From Candidatus Coprenecus pullistercoris (GTDB lineage Bacteria > Bacteroidota > Bacteroidia > Bacteroidales > UBA932): DNA of 40,837 nt. The position numbers and the translations under genes were made by a program. The notes under the pieces were generated by a model. It saw only the letters and a list, made by a program, of their open reading frames with translations. It made no database searches and had not been told where the DNA came from. The number at the start of each line of letters is the position of its first letter. Position 1 is the first letter of the stretch. This document shows positions 9,698-17,377 of this stretch, one piece after another. The stretch lies in the NCBI GenBank assembly GCA_019116965.1, contig DXAT01000026.1, forward strand, positions 1 through 40,837, read 5' to 3'.

Positions 9698-10861
9698 ATG
9701 GAGACTTTTTTCATAGCGGCGGCGTATTCGCTGCCATGTCTCGTGTATCTGTCTGCCGGTTTATTTGTTGCTTTCAAGATGAGAGGCAGGTGGGACAGTG
9801 AAGAACAGAAGGCATCTAAAGTTTTAAAGGAACTGGTCATACTGTATATTGTCATTGCGGTGTGCGTGTTCTCAGGTTTTCCTATGGCATTGTGTGCGGG
9901 AAACATTGCCCTTCGCACAGTCACTGACAGTATCATCCTGAAACTGTATGTGTTTTCAGCTGCCGTGCCTTGCCTTGTCATAAAGAACTATCTGTATGGA
10001 AACAGGCAGTGGCTGTGCTTCGTCATACCGGCCTTTGTCATATGCGTGCTGGCGCTGATGGCGGATGTGGTCTTGTTTTCCGGTCAGGACGGTCCGGCTT
10101 ATGCGGTACTGTCGCGCTGTTCGGTGGCAGCTGTGTTCGCAATATCATGCTATATTGCATATGTCTGCGTAATCCACGGGGAAGACAATGTCAGAATATG
10201 CGGTGTCCAGTTCGGTAAGGAGCTGTTTATGCACATGCTGCTGATGTCATTCTACAATTTCCTGTTCCTGGTGTATTCGATCAGGCATCATATCCTTGTC
10301 GATTACTTTCTGACGGCAGTATGTTTTGCCGCGGTCCATCTCTTCGTCATATTGCTCTGTCTGCGCAAGCGGCCTATGGCGGTGTTGGTAGGAGCCCGTG
10401 CCGGGACAGACAGCGTAGCCGTGCCGCGTCACACGGCTGCTGAAGAATGCTCAGCTCCAGGGCACGGGATCGAGGAAGAGGAGGAACCGGTACAGACCCT
10501 TAAAGAAAGGCTTCTGAATTATTTCGAGACGGAAAAGCCATATCTGTCCAAGGACCTCAGTATGGAGGAGGTGGCCATGAGGTTGTTTACCAATAAGTCA
10601 TACCTGTCGAAGACCATCAACATGGAGATGAACAAGAATTTCCGGGAGCTTGTGAACTATTTCAGGGTCAGGGAGGCGATCAAGATATTCGCGTCCGATA
10701 CGGACATTTCCATGCGGGAGCTCCGGGACAGGTGCGGTTTCAACAACAATGCTTCATTTACCAGCGCTTTCAAGCTCAATACGGGCCGTACTCCAGGAGA
10801 GTGGTGCCGGGATATGAAGAGCAGGCAGGTGGCGGAAAACAATAAAAAGGAAAAGATATGA
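9698..10861 (+). CDS. Membrane-anchored AraC-family transcriptional regulator
   Basis: The product is 387 aa. Residues 1-225 contain about six to seven hydrophobic segments with no recognisable ligand domain. An acidic linker (GIEEEEEPVQ) follows, and the C-terminus carries an AraC-type DNA-binding domain with two helix-turn-helix units. The first is at about 287-307 (LSMEEVAMRLFTNKSYLSKTIN) and the second at about 337-359 (ISMRELRDRCGFNNNASFTSAF), ending in GRTPGEW. Multi-pass membrane plus AraC HTH is a layout known in Bacteroidota regulators. It presumably senses a membrane or envelope signal, which cannot be named from sequence. Its stop overlaps the start of the next regulator (ATGA). 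Confidence 0.88.
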   Translation: METFFIAAAYSLPCLVYLSAGLFVAFKMRGRWDSEEQKASKVLKELVILYIVIAVCVFSGFPMALCAGNIALRTVTDSIILKLYVFSAAVPCLVIKNYLYGNRQWLCFVIPAFVICVLALMADVVLFSGQDGPAYAVLSRCSVAAVFAISCYIAYVCVIHGEDNVRICGVQFGKELFMHMLLMSFYNFLFLVYSIRHHILVDYFLTAVCFAAVHLFVILLCLRKRPMAVLVGARAGTDSVAVPRHTAAEECSAPGHGIEEEEEPVQTLKERLLNYFETEKPYLSKDLSMEEVAMRLFTNKSYLSKTINMEMNKNFRELVNYFRVREAIKIFASDTDISMRELRDRCGFNNNASFTSAFKLNTGRTPGEWCRDMKSRQVAENNKKEKI

Positions 10862-11250
10862 CAAGTGACGAGACAAAGAAATGGGAATATATGAAGGATA
10901 TTATCTTCGAGCGTCTGGACAGGAAGATGAAGGAGGACAAGCTGTATCTGAACAGTCATCTTACTCTGCCCATGCTTTCGGACCTTACAGGTACCAACAG
11001 GACTTATGCATCGCGTGCGATATGCGGCAGGTATAAGAATTTCCGGGAATATGTCAATACACTGCGCGTGGAGCATCTGTTGGAGGATGTGCAGGCGGAC
11101 CGGTGCGGAGACCGGATACTCGGAGATCCGGATGAGTTTGCCAACAAATACGGGTTCAATACCAAGAGGAGTCTGGACCGGATACTGGTGAAGGAGACGG
11201 GATGCACTTACAGAAAGCTGTACAGACGGAGAAGACCTGAGTCAAAGTGA
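10858..11250 (+). CDS. Small AraC-type DNA-binding protein (stand-alone, divergent HTH domain)
   Basis: The product is 130 aa and starts within the preceding gene's stop (ATGA). It aligns with the DNA-binding domain of that neighbour: LYLNSHLTLPMLSDLTGTNRTYASRAI corresponds to PYLSKDLSMEEVAMRLFTNKSYLSKTI, followed in both by NFREYVN/NFRELVN and LRVEHLLE/FRVREAIK. The second HTH (DEFANKYGFNTKRSLDRILVKETGCTYRKL) is recognisable but preceded by an insertion. There is no sensor domain. It could be a partner or competitor of the membrane regulator, or a decaying duplicate; the intact frame and basic C-terminus favour function. Its 3' end overlaps convergent holA by 9 bp. Confidence 0.72.
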   Translation: MTSDETKKWEYMKDIIFERLDRKMKEDKLYLNSHLTLPMLSDLTGTNRTYASRAICGRYKNFREYVNTLRVEHLLEDVQADRCGDRILGDPDEFANKYGFNTKRSLDRILVKETGCTYRKLYRRRRPESK

Positions 11251-12282
11251 CAGAATCCGGCCTGCCAGATCTGTCAGAAGGTCGCCTTCTCCGGCTGCTC
11301 CGCCGGAGCCGCTTTTGCTCCGCAAGTCGCAGTCCTTGATGTAGGAGATGACCGTCATGGTCTTGCGCAGGCTGTAGTTGGCAACGGCGTTGAGGTATGG
11401 CCCGGCATAGCTGTAGTATATTCCAGCCTTGGCTGCGGCATCTTTGGCGCTTATTCTGTCCCTGAGCATGAGTGCGTGCATCATCTCCACTTTGGAGAAA
11501 AAGTAGAAAAGGAAACCAAGGGTCATCTGCAGCGGATACTGCCGTGGTGACTGGCTGAAAAAGTATACGATTCTGAAAGCCTTGTCGCCATTGCGGGCGG
11601 CTAAGGCCGATGTGAGTTCGCTGGTGTTGAATTCACGGCTGATGCCGACATTGTCCTCAATGTCGCGGGCGGTTATAAGAGGCTGTTCAGGAGGAACTGC
11701 CTTTGTCAGCTTGTCCGCCTCAACTGATATTTTCCTCAGGTCATTGCCGGCGTATTCGGCAAGCAGCACCGCACCCTGGGGCTCTATGTTCTTGCCGATG
11801 CTCCTGAAGTACGATTCTATCCACCGCGGCATGGCCTCTTCCCTTATCTTGGTTGATTCGAATACCGTGCAGGCATCTGATGCCGTTATCTTCTTGAAAA
11901 GGGATGTCCTCTTGTCCATATTCTTCCCGGAGAACAGTAGGACGAGGACTGTGGAGGGCGAGATGTGGTCCAGGTACAGGCCTATTTTTTCCGGTTTTTT
12001 CATGGCCTGGGCTTCTCTGACGATGACAAGAACCCTTTCGGACATCATGGGGTAGCGCTCGCAGTTGGATATGATCTCGTCGGCATCGGTGTCCTGGCCG
12101 TACAGTATGGTCTGGTTAAAATCCCTCTCTTCGGGACTGAGGGCCTTCTCCATTATGAGCGAGCACAGTCTTTCGGGGTAGAAGGATTCCTCGCCCATGA
12201 GTATGTAGACCGGGCTGAATTTTCCTGATGCTATGTCCCTGCTCAGGGACTCGAACTGTCCTGCTGTGTCTGTCTTGGCCAT
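11242..12282 (-). CDS. holA: DNA polymerase III subunit delta
   Basis: The product is 346 aa, the usual length for HolA. As part of the clamp loader it opens the beta sliding clamp at the replication fork. Recognisable features are the N-terminal PVYILMGEESFYPERLCSLI, DFNQTILYGQDTDADEII (the delta family's ..N...G...), YPMMSERVLVIVREAQ and TVLVLLFSGKNMDKRT. Domain II includes AEYAGNDLRKISVEADKL, and the C-terminal helical domain ends in SGSGGAAGEGDLLTDLAGRIL. It starts at ATG 12282, directly behind a -7 box, so its leader would be near zero. Its 3' end overlaps the small AraC-type gene. Confidence 0.92.
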   Translation of the reverse strand: MAKTDTAGQFESLSRDIASGKFSPVYILMGEESFYPERLCSLIMEKALSPEERDFNQTILYGQDTDADEIISNCERYPMMSERVLVIVREAQAMKKPEKIGLYLDHISPSTVLVLLFSGKNMDKRTSLFKKITASDACTVFESTKIREEAMPRWIESYFRSIGKNIEPQGAVLLAEYAGNDLRKISVEADKLTKAVPPEQPLITARDIEDNVGISREFNTSELTSALAARNGDKAFRIVYFFSQSPRQYPLQMTLGFLFYFFSKVEMMHALMLRDRISAKDAAAKAGIYYSYAGPYLNAVANYSLRKTMTVISYIKDCDLRSKSGSGGAAGEGDLLTDLAGRILSL

Positions 12283-12287
12283 GACTG

Positions 12288-12315
12288 CAAAATTAGCATT
12301 TTATCATTAACTTTG
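12288..12315. promoter_or_regulatory. Compact divergent promoter for holA (-) and the HsdR_N-type gene (+)
   Basis: Two perfect TAnnTTTG boxes face away from each other in a 38-bp intergenic region: TAATTTTG on the minus strand (12288-12295) and TAACTTTG on the plus strand (12308-12315). Each box ends exactly 5 nt before its start codon. The sequence is nearly palindromic, with CTGCAAA at both outer ends. Transcription would begin at or within a base or two of both ATGs. Confidence 0.7.
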
Positions 12316-12320
12316 CAGCC

Positions 12321-12713
12321 ATGGATACTGTTTTTGACCCGTTACGCAGGACAGAGGTTGCCCTGACTCCGGAAGAAGGAGTAAGGCAGTCTGTGATACA
12401 GTGGCTTCATACCGAAGTGGGGATACCGTTGTGCATGATGGCCTCCGAGTATTCATTCAGGTACAATGCCATGCAGTACAGAGCTGATGTCGTCGTATTC
12501 GGCCGCGATACGAAACCGCTGCTGATGGTCGAGTGCAAGGCTCCGTCTGTAAGGATAGACCGCAATGTCGTGGAGCAGGGACTTCGTTACAACAGGGTCT
12601 TGAATGTGAAATATATGATTTTTACCAACGGCAGCAGCATGTACTGTCTCAGGCGCTCCGGTGACGGGCCGCAGTACGAGCTCTGCCGTGAGTTACCGGA
12701 TATTGAGATTTGA
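12321..12713 (+). CDS. Solitary type I restriction HsdR N-terminal-like (PD-(D/E)XK) protein
   Basis: The product is 130 aa. It matches the HSDR_N_2 type seen in many Bacteroidota genomes next to holA. The nuclease core looks intact: Asp56 in YRADVVVF, Glu71-x-Lys73 in LMVECKAP and Gln86-x3-Tyr90 in EQGLRYN, the last resembling the QxxxY motif of type I R subunits. There is no helicase, methylase or specificity gene nearby, so it is unlikely to be a restriction system. The context with holA and cca suggests a housekeeping DNA or RNA role, which remains inference. An in-frame TAG at 12294 bars any longer N-terminus, and cca follows 1 nt after the stop. Confidence 0.82.
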   Translation: MDTVFDPLRRTEVALTPEEGVRQSVIQWLHTEVGIPLCMMASEYSFRYNAMQYRADVVVFGRDTKPLLMVECKAPSVRIDRNVVEQGLRYNRVLNVKYMIFTNGSSMYCLRRSGDGPQYELCRELPDIEI

Positions 12714-12714
12714 T

Positions 12715-14121
12715 ATGAGATTGGATTGTTCCAGACCTATTTTCAGCATAGTCTCGGAGGAGGCTGAGGCTATGGGTGTGCGGGCTTATGTGATAGGCGG
12801 CTATGTCCGAGATCAGCTTTTGGGCAGACATAGTAAGGACATAGATATTGTCGTGGAAGGCAGCGGACCGGAGCTTGCCCGCAGGGTGGGAAGGCGTACC
12901 GGCTCCAATGTGGCGGTTTTCGCCCGTTTCGGTACGGCCATGATTCACTCGGCGGAAGGAGAGGAGGTGGAGTTCGTGGGCGCCAGGAAGGAGTCGTACT
13001 CGAGTGATTCACGCAAGCCGAATGTGACGCAGGGGACACTGAGGGATGACCAGCTTCGCCGCGACTTTACGATAAATGCGTTGTCTTTTTCTTTGCAGAA
13101 GGAAGATATGGGGGAGCTTTACGACCCGTTCAACGGACTGGAAGACCTTCGCGACGGTCTTATCCGCACTCCGCTGGATCCGGACATGACCTTCAGCGAT
13201 GATCCGCTCAGGATGGTGAGGGCAGTCAGGTTCGCTACGCAGCTCGGCTTCCGTATCGTGCCCGAGGCCTTGGAGTCCATACGGCGCAACCGCGGGCGGA
13301 TGTCCATACTCTCACCTGAGCGTGTAAGCGAGGAACTGCATAAGATTCTGATGTCTACGAAGCCGTCTGTCGGTTTTGATCTGTTGGATCAGACTACTTT
13401 GCTGGAGCTTGTACTGCCTGAGCTTAGCGGTCTTAAAGGGGTTGAGACCCAGGATGGCCGCGGACACAAGGACAATTACCGCCATACCCTTCAGGTGGTG
13501 GACAATATCGTGCCGCATACCGACAATCTGTGGCTCCGCTGGGCAGCCCTGCTGCACGACATAGGCAAGCCGGCCACCAAGAGATTCGAGAAGGGTACCG
13601 GATGGACTTTCCACGGTCATGAGGTAGTGGGGGCAAAGATGGTCTACCAGGTGTTCAAGTACCTGCGTATGCCCTTGAACGAGAAGATGAAATATGTGCA
13701 GAAACTGGTGTTCCTGCATCTCCGCCCCATTGCGCTGGTGCAGGATGAGGTCACTGACTCCGCCGTGCGCCGTCTGCTGTTCGACGCCGGAGACGATATT
13801 GAGGATCTGATGACTCTGTGTGAGGCCGATATCACCTCTAAGAATGACCGGACGGTGGCCCGTCATTTGGCCAATTTCCAGCTTGTGCGTCAGAAACTGC
13901 AGGAGGTGGAAGAGAAGGACCGTATCCGTAATTTCCAACCTCCTGTGACCGGAGAGATGATAATGGAGACCTACGGTATTCCGCCCTGTCGTGAGATAGG
14001 CATCATCAAGGACTGTATCAAGGACGCTATCCTTGACGGAATCATCCCCAATGACAGGGATGCCGCCATGGCTCTCATGCGCGAAAAAGCCGCAGAACTC
14101 GGCCTGAAAGAGAATGTCTGA
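12715..14121 (+). CDS. cca: CCA tRNA nucleotidyltransferase / poly(A) polymerase family with HD domain
   Basis: The product is 468 aa starting at [10 protein letters not shown]; the open frame extends upstream only into the preceding gene. It adds or repairs the 3' CCA of tRNAs. The nucleotidyltransferase domain has [10 protein letters not shown] (28-37) followed by the catalytic KDIDIVV (Asp42, Asp44). RRDFTINAL lies at 115-123 and [17 protein letters not shown] around 163-179. The C-terminal HD domain has [10 protein letters not shown] (His281-Asp282) and FHGHEVVGA (His300, His302). Because the HD domain is present, both CCA addition and phosphohydrolase activity are plausible. Poly(A) polymerase activity is a less likely alternative. 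Confidence 0.93.
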   Translation: MRLDCSRPIFSIVSEEAEAMGVRAYVIGGYVRDQLLGRHSKDIDIVVEGSGPELARRVGRRTGSNVAVFARFGTAMIHSAEGEEVEFVGARKESYSSDSRKPNVTQGTLRDDQLRRDFTINALSFSLQKEDMGELYDPFNGLEDLRDGLIRTPLDPDMTFSDDPLRMVRAVRFATQLGFRIVPEALESIRRNRGRMSILSPERVSEELHKILMSTKPSVGFDLLDQTTLLELVLPELSGLKGVETQDGRGHKDNYRHTLQVVDNIVPHTDNLWLRWAALLHDIGKPATKRFEKGTGWTFHGHEVVGAKMVYQVFKYLRMPLNEKMKYVQKLVFLHLRPIALVQDEVTDSAVRRLLFDAGDDIEDLMTLCEADITSKNDRTVARHLANFQLVRQKLQEVEEKDRIRNFQPPVTGEMIMETYGIPPCREIGIIKDCIKDAILDGIIPNDRDAAMALMREKAAELGLKENV

Positions 14122-14158
14122 TAGGAGTCCTCTGCTAATGCAGAGAAACTCCTATCAG
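14118..14158. terminator. Nested perfect hairpin across the cca and folE 3' ends
   Basis: The outer arms CTGATAGGAG (14118-14127) and CTCCTATCAG (14149-14158) are perfectly complementary over 10 bp. An inner CTCTGC-TAAT-GCAGAG hairpin sits at 14130-14145. The cca stop lies in the left outer arm, and the folE stop codon overlaps the inner stem and loop. There is no clear T-tract, so it may act as a bidirectional terminator or mRNA 3' end stabiliser. Confidence 0.6.
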
Positions 14159-14734
14159 GCGCATGAACTCGCTGCGGGTGCGCTCGTCCTTGAGGAAGCC
14201 GCCGGTGAACGCTGATGTGGTGGTGATGGAGTTCTGCTTCTGTACTCCCCTGATCTGCATGCACATGTGCGATGCCTCTATTACCACTCCCACTCCGAGA
14301 GGGTGCAGTGTGTCCTGTATGCAGTCCCTTATCTGTACTGTCAGCCTCTCCTGAACCTGCAGGCGGCGGGCATAGCATTCCACGACTCTGGCTATCTTGC
14401 TCAGCCCTGTTATATATCCGTTTGGAATGTAGGCTACATGAGCCTTTCCGTAGAACGGCAGCAGATGATGCTCGCACATGGAATACAGTTCGATATCCTT
14501 GACTACCACCATCTGCCGGTAGTCCTCCTTGAACATCGCCGACCGCAGTATCTCGGCTCCGTCCATATAATAGCCCTGGGTGAGGAACTGCATGCTCTTG
14601 GCCACGCGCTCCGGGGTCTTGAGAAGCCCCTCGCGTTCAGGGTATTCCCCCAGTAACCGCAGAATCTCCTTGTAGTGCACTGCAAGTTCCTGTGTGGTCT
14701 GAGGGTCGTATTCTTCTTTTTTCTTGAAAGCCAT
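14135..14734 (-). CDS. folE: GTP cyclohydrolase I
   Basis: The product is 199 aa. It converts GTP to dihydroneopterin triphosphate, the first step of folate (and pterin) synthesis. Zinc ligands are present as Cys87 and His90 in [11 protein letters not shown] and Cys158 in [10 protein letters not shown]. Other family blocks are [44 protein letters not shown] and the C-terminal [11 protein letters not shown]. Length and motifs indicate the classical zinc-dependent FolE1. It is a single gene facing cca, with its last codons inside the shared hairpin. No convincing TAnnTTTG box is seen in the 90 bp upstream. Confidence 0.97.
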   Translation of the reverse strand: MAFKKKEEYDPQTTQELAVHYKEILRLLGEYPEREGLLKTPERVAKSMQFLTQGYYMDGAEILRSAMFKEDYRQMVVVKDIELYSMCEHHLLPFYGKAHVAYIPNGYITGLSKIARVVECYARRLQVQERLTVQIRDCIQDTLHPLGVGVVIEASHMCMQIRGVQKQNSITTTSAFTGGFLKDERTRSEFMRLIGVSLH

Positions 14735-14824
14735 AATCGTAAAAATTGAGGCGCAATATTAAGTAAAATGTTGAAAACTGCCAATTAATTATTATTTTAG
14801 AGGCGGTTTTGAAATAGACAGAAC

Positions 14825-15520
14825 ATGGAGAAAGTGAAGGAGGTCATCAGGTTGGAGAATGTCTCCAGGACATATCTGATAGGAGGGCAGCAGGTGAGAG
14901 CATTGGACGGAGTGTCCCTGTCCATTTTGGAAAATGAGTATGTGGCCGTGATGGGGCCGTCCGGTTCGGGCAAATCCACGCTTATGCATATACTTGGGTG
15001 TCTGGACTCTCCGGACCAAGGCCGGTATTTTCTCGGTGGAATGGATGTGAGCGCGATGGAGGACAGGGAGCTGGCTGATGTCAGGAACAGGGAGATAGGC
15101 TTTGTATTCCAGTCGTTCAATCTGTTGCCGCGATATGATGCGGTGGAGAATGTGGAGTTGCCGATGGTGTATGCCGGGGTACCGGCCCGTGAAAGGCGTC
15201 GGAGAGCTGAGGAAGCGCTTGAGAGAGTGTCGCTCGGGACAAGGATGCATCACAGGCCGTCCGAGTTGTCGGGAGGGCAGAGGCAGAGAGTGGCCATAGC
15301 GCGGGCTCTGGTCAACCGTCCTTCCATAATCCTGGCAGACGAGCCGACAGGCAATCTCGATACGGCGGTTTCGGACGGGATCATGCGGCTTTTCGAGGAG
15401 CTGCATAAGGGCGGCAATACTATTGTTGTGGTGACTCATGAGGAGGATGTGGCTGCGTGTGCCCGCAGGATTATCCGCTTGAGGGACGGTAGGGTAGAGA
15501 TGGATAAAACAAGTATTTAA
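14825..15520 (+). CDS. ABC transporter ATP-binding protein, LolD/MacB type (orphan)
   Basis: The product is 231 aa. Walker A is GPSGSGKST (44-52), the signature is [15 protein letters not shown] (148-162) and Walker B is [12 protein letters not shown]. The Q-loop reads [20 protein letters not shown], which with the overall length is typical of the LolD/MacB/FtsE subgroup that drives lipoprotein release or mechanotransmission at the inner membrane. No permease gene is adjacent; the next gene, 10 nt away, encodes a cobalamin adenosyltransferase. Its partner must be encoded elsewhere. LolD function is plausible but not proven. Confidence 0.9.
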   Translation: MEKVKEVIRLENVSRTYLIGGQQVRALDGVSLSILENEYVAVMGPSGSGKSTLMHILGCLDSPDQGRYFLGGMDVSAMEDRELADVRNREIGFVFQSFNLLPRYDAVENVELPMVYAGVPARERRRRAEEALERVSLGTRMHHRPSELSGGQRQRVAIARALVNRPSIILADEPTGNLDTAVSDGIMRLFEELHKGGNTIVVVTHEEDVAACARRIIRLRDGRVEMDKTSI

Positions 15521-15530
15521 CCATAAGGAT

Positions 15531-16058
15531 ATGAAAATATATACGAAGACCGGAGATTCCGGAGAGACTTCCCTGGTTGGCGGTACGCGTGTCTCCAAGG
15601 CGTCCGCAAGGGTATGTGCATACGGTGATATGGATGAGCTCATTTCCTGTATAGGAGTGCTTCGGTGCTGCACGGATGCTGCTCCGTTTCTGCGGCGTAT
15701 CCAGAAAGCGCTGATGACAGCATCGGCTCATGTCGCTTCCGAGTCGGACAATCCGAGACTGACGCCTTTCCCGCCGGAGGAGACGGACGCTCTTGAGCAG
15801 GAGATAGACCGTATGAGCGCTCAGATTCCTCCCATGACATCGTTCGTGCTTCCTTCCGCACCTTTGAGCGCGGCACATTGCCATGTCGCAAGATGTGTCT
15901 GCCGCAGGTGTGAGAGGGCCTGCGTCGCACTGAATGACTGCCGGGATGTCATCGTTGCCGTGATACGGTATCTCAACCGGCTTTCTGATTATCTTTTTAC
16001 GCTGGCCCGTGCAGAATGCCATAGGCATGGTGTCGCGGAAGATTTTTGGACGGATTAG
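15531..16058 (+). CDS. Cob(I)alamin adenosyltransferase, PduO/ATR type
   Basis: The product is 175 aa. It transfers the adenosyl group of ATP to cob(I)alamin to make coenzyme B12. The N-terminus MKIYTKTGDSGETSLVGG is the family's ATP-binding motif (TKxGDxGxT). YGDMDELIS follows at about 31-39. HVARCVCRRCERA corresponds to the family HxARxxCRRxER block, and LNRLSDYLFTLAR is the final conserved helix. The PGG usual before the ARxxCRR helix reads PSAPLSAAHC, a mild deviation. It appears co-transcribed with the LolD-like ATPase. The BtuC/BtuD-type transporter further right is not linked to it. Confidence 0.92.
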   Translation: MKIYTKTGDSGETSLVGGTRVSKASARVCAYGDMDELISCIGVLRCCTDAAPFLRRIQKALMTASAHVASESDNPRLTPFPPEETDALEQEIDRMSAQIPPMTSFVLPSAPLSAAHCHVARCVCRRCERACVALNDCRDVIVAVIRYLNRLSDYLFTLARAECHRHGVAEDFWTD

Positions 16059-16080
16059 AGACAGCGTAAGATATTTTGTC

Positions 16081-16088
16081 TATCTTTG
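16081..16088 (+). promoter_or_regulatory. -7 element upstream of the DUF2795 gene
   Basis: TATCTTTG matches TAnnTTTG and lies 26 nt before the start codon. No matching TTTG box is seen at the ideal spacing. It lies immediately after the adenosyltransferase stop, so the small gene is probably transcribed on its own. Confidence 0.5.
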
Positions 16089-16114
16089 CGGCCCAAATAA
16101 AAATACATTGAATT

Positions 16115-16336
16115 ATGTACTGGACACTTGAACTGGCGTCGAAGCTTGAAGACGCTCCATGGCCCGCAACCAAAGACGAACTGATAGACTACGCTACCCG
16201 CTCGGGAGCTCCCTTAGAGGTCATCGAGAACCTTGAGGACCTTGAGGATGACGGCGAGGTCTACGAAAGCATAGAAGAGATCTGGCCCGACTATCCCAGC
16301 AAGGAGGACTTCTTCTTCAACGAGGAAGAATATTAG
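16115..16336 (+). CDS. DUF2795 family small acidic protein
   Basis: The product is 73 aa: MYWTLELASKLEDAPWPATKDELIDYATRSG and so on, ending in KEDFFFNEEEY (key positions only). The pattern of ATKDELIDYA, GAP.EVIENL and EEIWPDYPSKEDF matches the short DUF2795-type proteins found in most Bacteroidota. It is very acidic and probably cytoplasmic. Its function is unknown. Its own -7 box upstream and a strong terminator downstream (16385-16408) indicate a monocistronic, well-expressed transcript. Confidence 0.88.
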   Translation: MYWTLELASKLEDAPWPATKDELIDYATRSGAPLEVIENLEDLEDDGEVYESIEEIWPDYPSKEDFFFNEEEY

Positions 16337-16384
16337 ACTCTAAAACGGCATTGCAGATAGCTGTAGGGCTGAAATAAGTTGACT

Positions 16385-16408
16385 AAGGCACTTTCGGGTG
16401 CCTTTTTT
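16385..16408 (+). terminator. Rho-independent terminator of the DUF2795 gene
   Basis: AAGGCAC (16385-16391), loop TTTCGG and GTGCCTT (16398-16404) form a perfect 7-bp stem running into a T-tract at 16403-16408. It lies 48 nt after the stop codon. Confidence 0.88.
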
Positions 16409-16446
16409 CATGCCCTCTAGAAGGCATTGTAGGACATGTGTCGGAA

Positions 16447-17034
16447 TCAGAATTGGAAGATGGAGGCTATGTTGGCGGTGAAGAGCTTGACGGCGATGGC
16501 GAGGAGGATGATGCCGAAGAATTTGCGGAGGATGTAGACTCCGCCTTTCCCCAGTATTCTTTCAGCGATATTGAGGTACCTGAGGACGAAATAGACGATA
16601 GCCATGTTGAGGATAATCGCGACTATGATATTGGCGACATGGTATTCGGCCCTAAGGGACAGGACGGTCGTCAGGGCGCCTGCTCCTGCTATGAGTGGGA
16701 ACACGATGGGCACTATGGTGGCCGAGCCTCCCGGCCCCTTGTATTTGAAAATTTCTATGTCGAGAATCATCTCGCAGGCCAGTATGAGGATGATGATCGA
16801 GCCTGCAACGGCGAATGACTCGATATCTACGCCGAACAGGGACAATATGGCGTCTCCGAGAAACAGAAAAAGAAGGAATATTATGGACGAGAGTATGGCC
16901 GCTTTGCCAGGTTCGACTTTCAACCCTTTGTCTTTCAATCCGATGATGACTGGTGTCGAGCCTGTAATGTCAATGACAGCAAACAACACCATGAATGCGC
17001 TGAATATCTCTTTAAAGCTGAAACCTAACTCCAT
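16447..17034 (-). CDS. MarC family integral membrane protein
   Basis: The product is 195 aa with six hydrophobic segments and the MarC/UPF0056 layout. Family-typical stretches are FAVIDITGSTPVIIGL near the start, ILACEMI in the middle, SATIVPIVFPLIAGAGALTT and the C-terminal KFFGIILLAIAVKLF. The family was once tied to multiple antibiotic resistance in E. coli, but that role was later not supported, so no resistance function is claimed. A perfect minus-strand -7 box (TACTTTTG, 17065-17072) lies 30 nt upstream of the start. Confidence 0.92.
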   Translation of the reverse strand: MELGFSFKEIFSAFMVLFAVIDITGSTPVIIGLKDKGLKVEPGKAAILSSIIFLLFLFLGDAILSLFGVDIESFAVAGSIIILILACEMILDIEIFKYKGPGGSATIVPIVFPLIAGAGALTTVLSLRAEYHVANIIVAIILNMAIVYFVLRYLNIAERILGKGGVYILRKFFGIILLAIAVKLFTANIASIFQF

Positions 17035-17064
17035 ATAAAGAACTTAATAACATTGAAACCAATG

Positions 17065-17072
17065 CAAAAGTA
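17065..17072 (-). promoter_or_regulatory. -7 element of the marC-like gene
   Basis: The minus strand reads TACTTTTG here, a perfect TAnnTTTG match, 30 nt from the start codon at 17034. No clear -33 box is seen. Confidence 0.5.
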
Positions 17073-17082
17073 AGAAAAATAG

Positions 17083-17112
17083 TTGAATGTTCGGAATTTA
17101 TTACTATCTTTG
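17083..17112 (+). promoter_or_regulatory. Promoter of the histone H1-like gene
   Basis: TTG (17083-17085) and TATCTTTG (17105-17112) are separated by 19 bp, the expected -33/-7 geometry. The start codon lies 26 nt further on. It faces away from the marC-like promoter. Confidence 0.75.
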
Positions 17113-17138
17113 ACACAAATCATCAATTTAAACAAGAT

Positions 17139-17312
17139 ATGAAAGAACTTATTGAAAAGATCAATGTGGAAATCGAAGCTTTCCAGAAGAATGCAGCAGC
17201 TCAGTGTGAGAAAGGCAATAAGGCAGCCGGAACACGCGCCCGTAAGGCATCCCTCGAACTCACAAAGCTGCTGAAGGACTTCAGAAAGGAATCGATTGAT
17301 TTTTCGAAATAA
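17139..17312 (+). CDS. Histone H1-like (Hc1-type) DNA-associated protein
   Basis: The product is only 57 aa. It begins MKELIEKINVEIEAFQKNA and contains KGNKAAGTRARKASLELTKL followed by KDFRKES. The block GNKAAGTRARKASLE is strongly conserved in the small histone H1-like proteins of Bacteroidota. The protein is Lys/Arg rich and predicted to be two helices, presumably binding DNA in the nucleoid. It has its own promoter and terminator, consistent with an abundant single-gene transcript. Confidence 0.9.
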   Translation: MKELIEKINVEIEAFQKNAAAQCEKGNKAAGTRARKASLELTKLLKDFRKESIDFSK

Positions 17313-17333
17313 TCCGCATGTGATTGTCACAGA

Positions 17334-17366
17334 AGAGGCTGCTCCCTGTGGGGTGCGGCCTCTTTT
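17334..17366 (+). terminator. Terminator after the histone H1-like gene
   Basis: AGAGGCTGC (17334-17342) pairs with GCGGCCTCT (17355-17363) over 9 bp, including one G-U pair, and runs into TTTT. The loop is 12 nt. The same stem could act on the opposite strand for the lipoprotein gene ending at 17378. Confidence 0.82.
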
Positions 17367-17377
17367 GTCATACATGG

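Noticed and set aside
12321..12713. Possible restriction-modification system
   Set aside because: Only an HsdR N-terminal-like domain is present. There is no helicase, methyltransferase or specificity gene within the window, and the neighbours are housekeeping genes.
16447..17034. MarC as an antibiotic-resistance determinant
   Set aside because: The historical link of MarC to multidrug resistance was not upheld, and nothing in the context suggests resistance.
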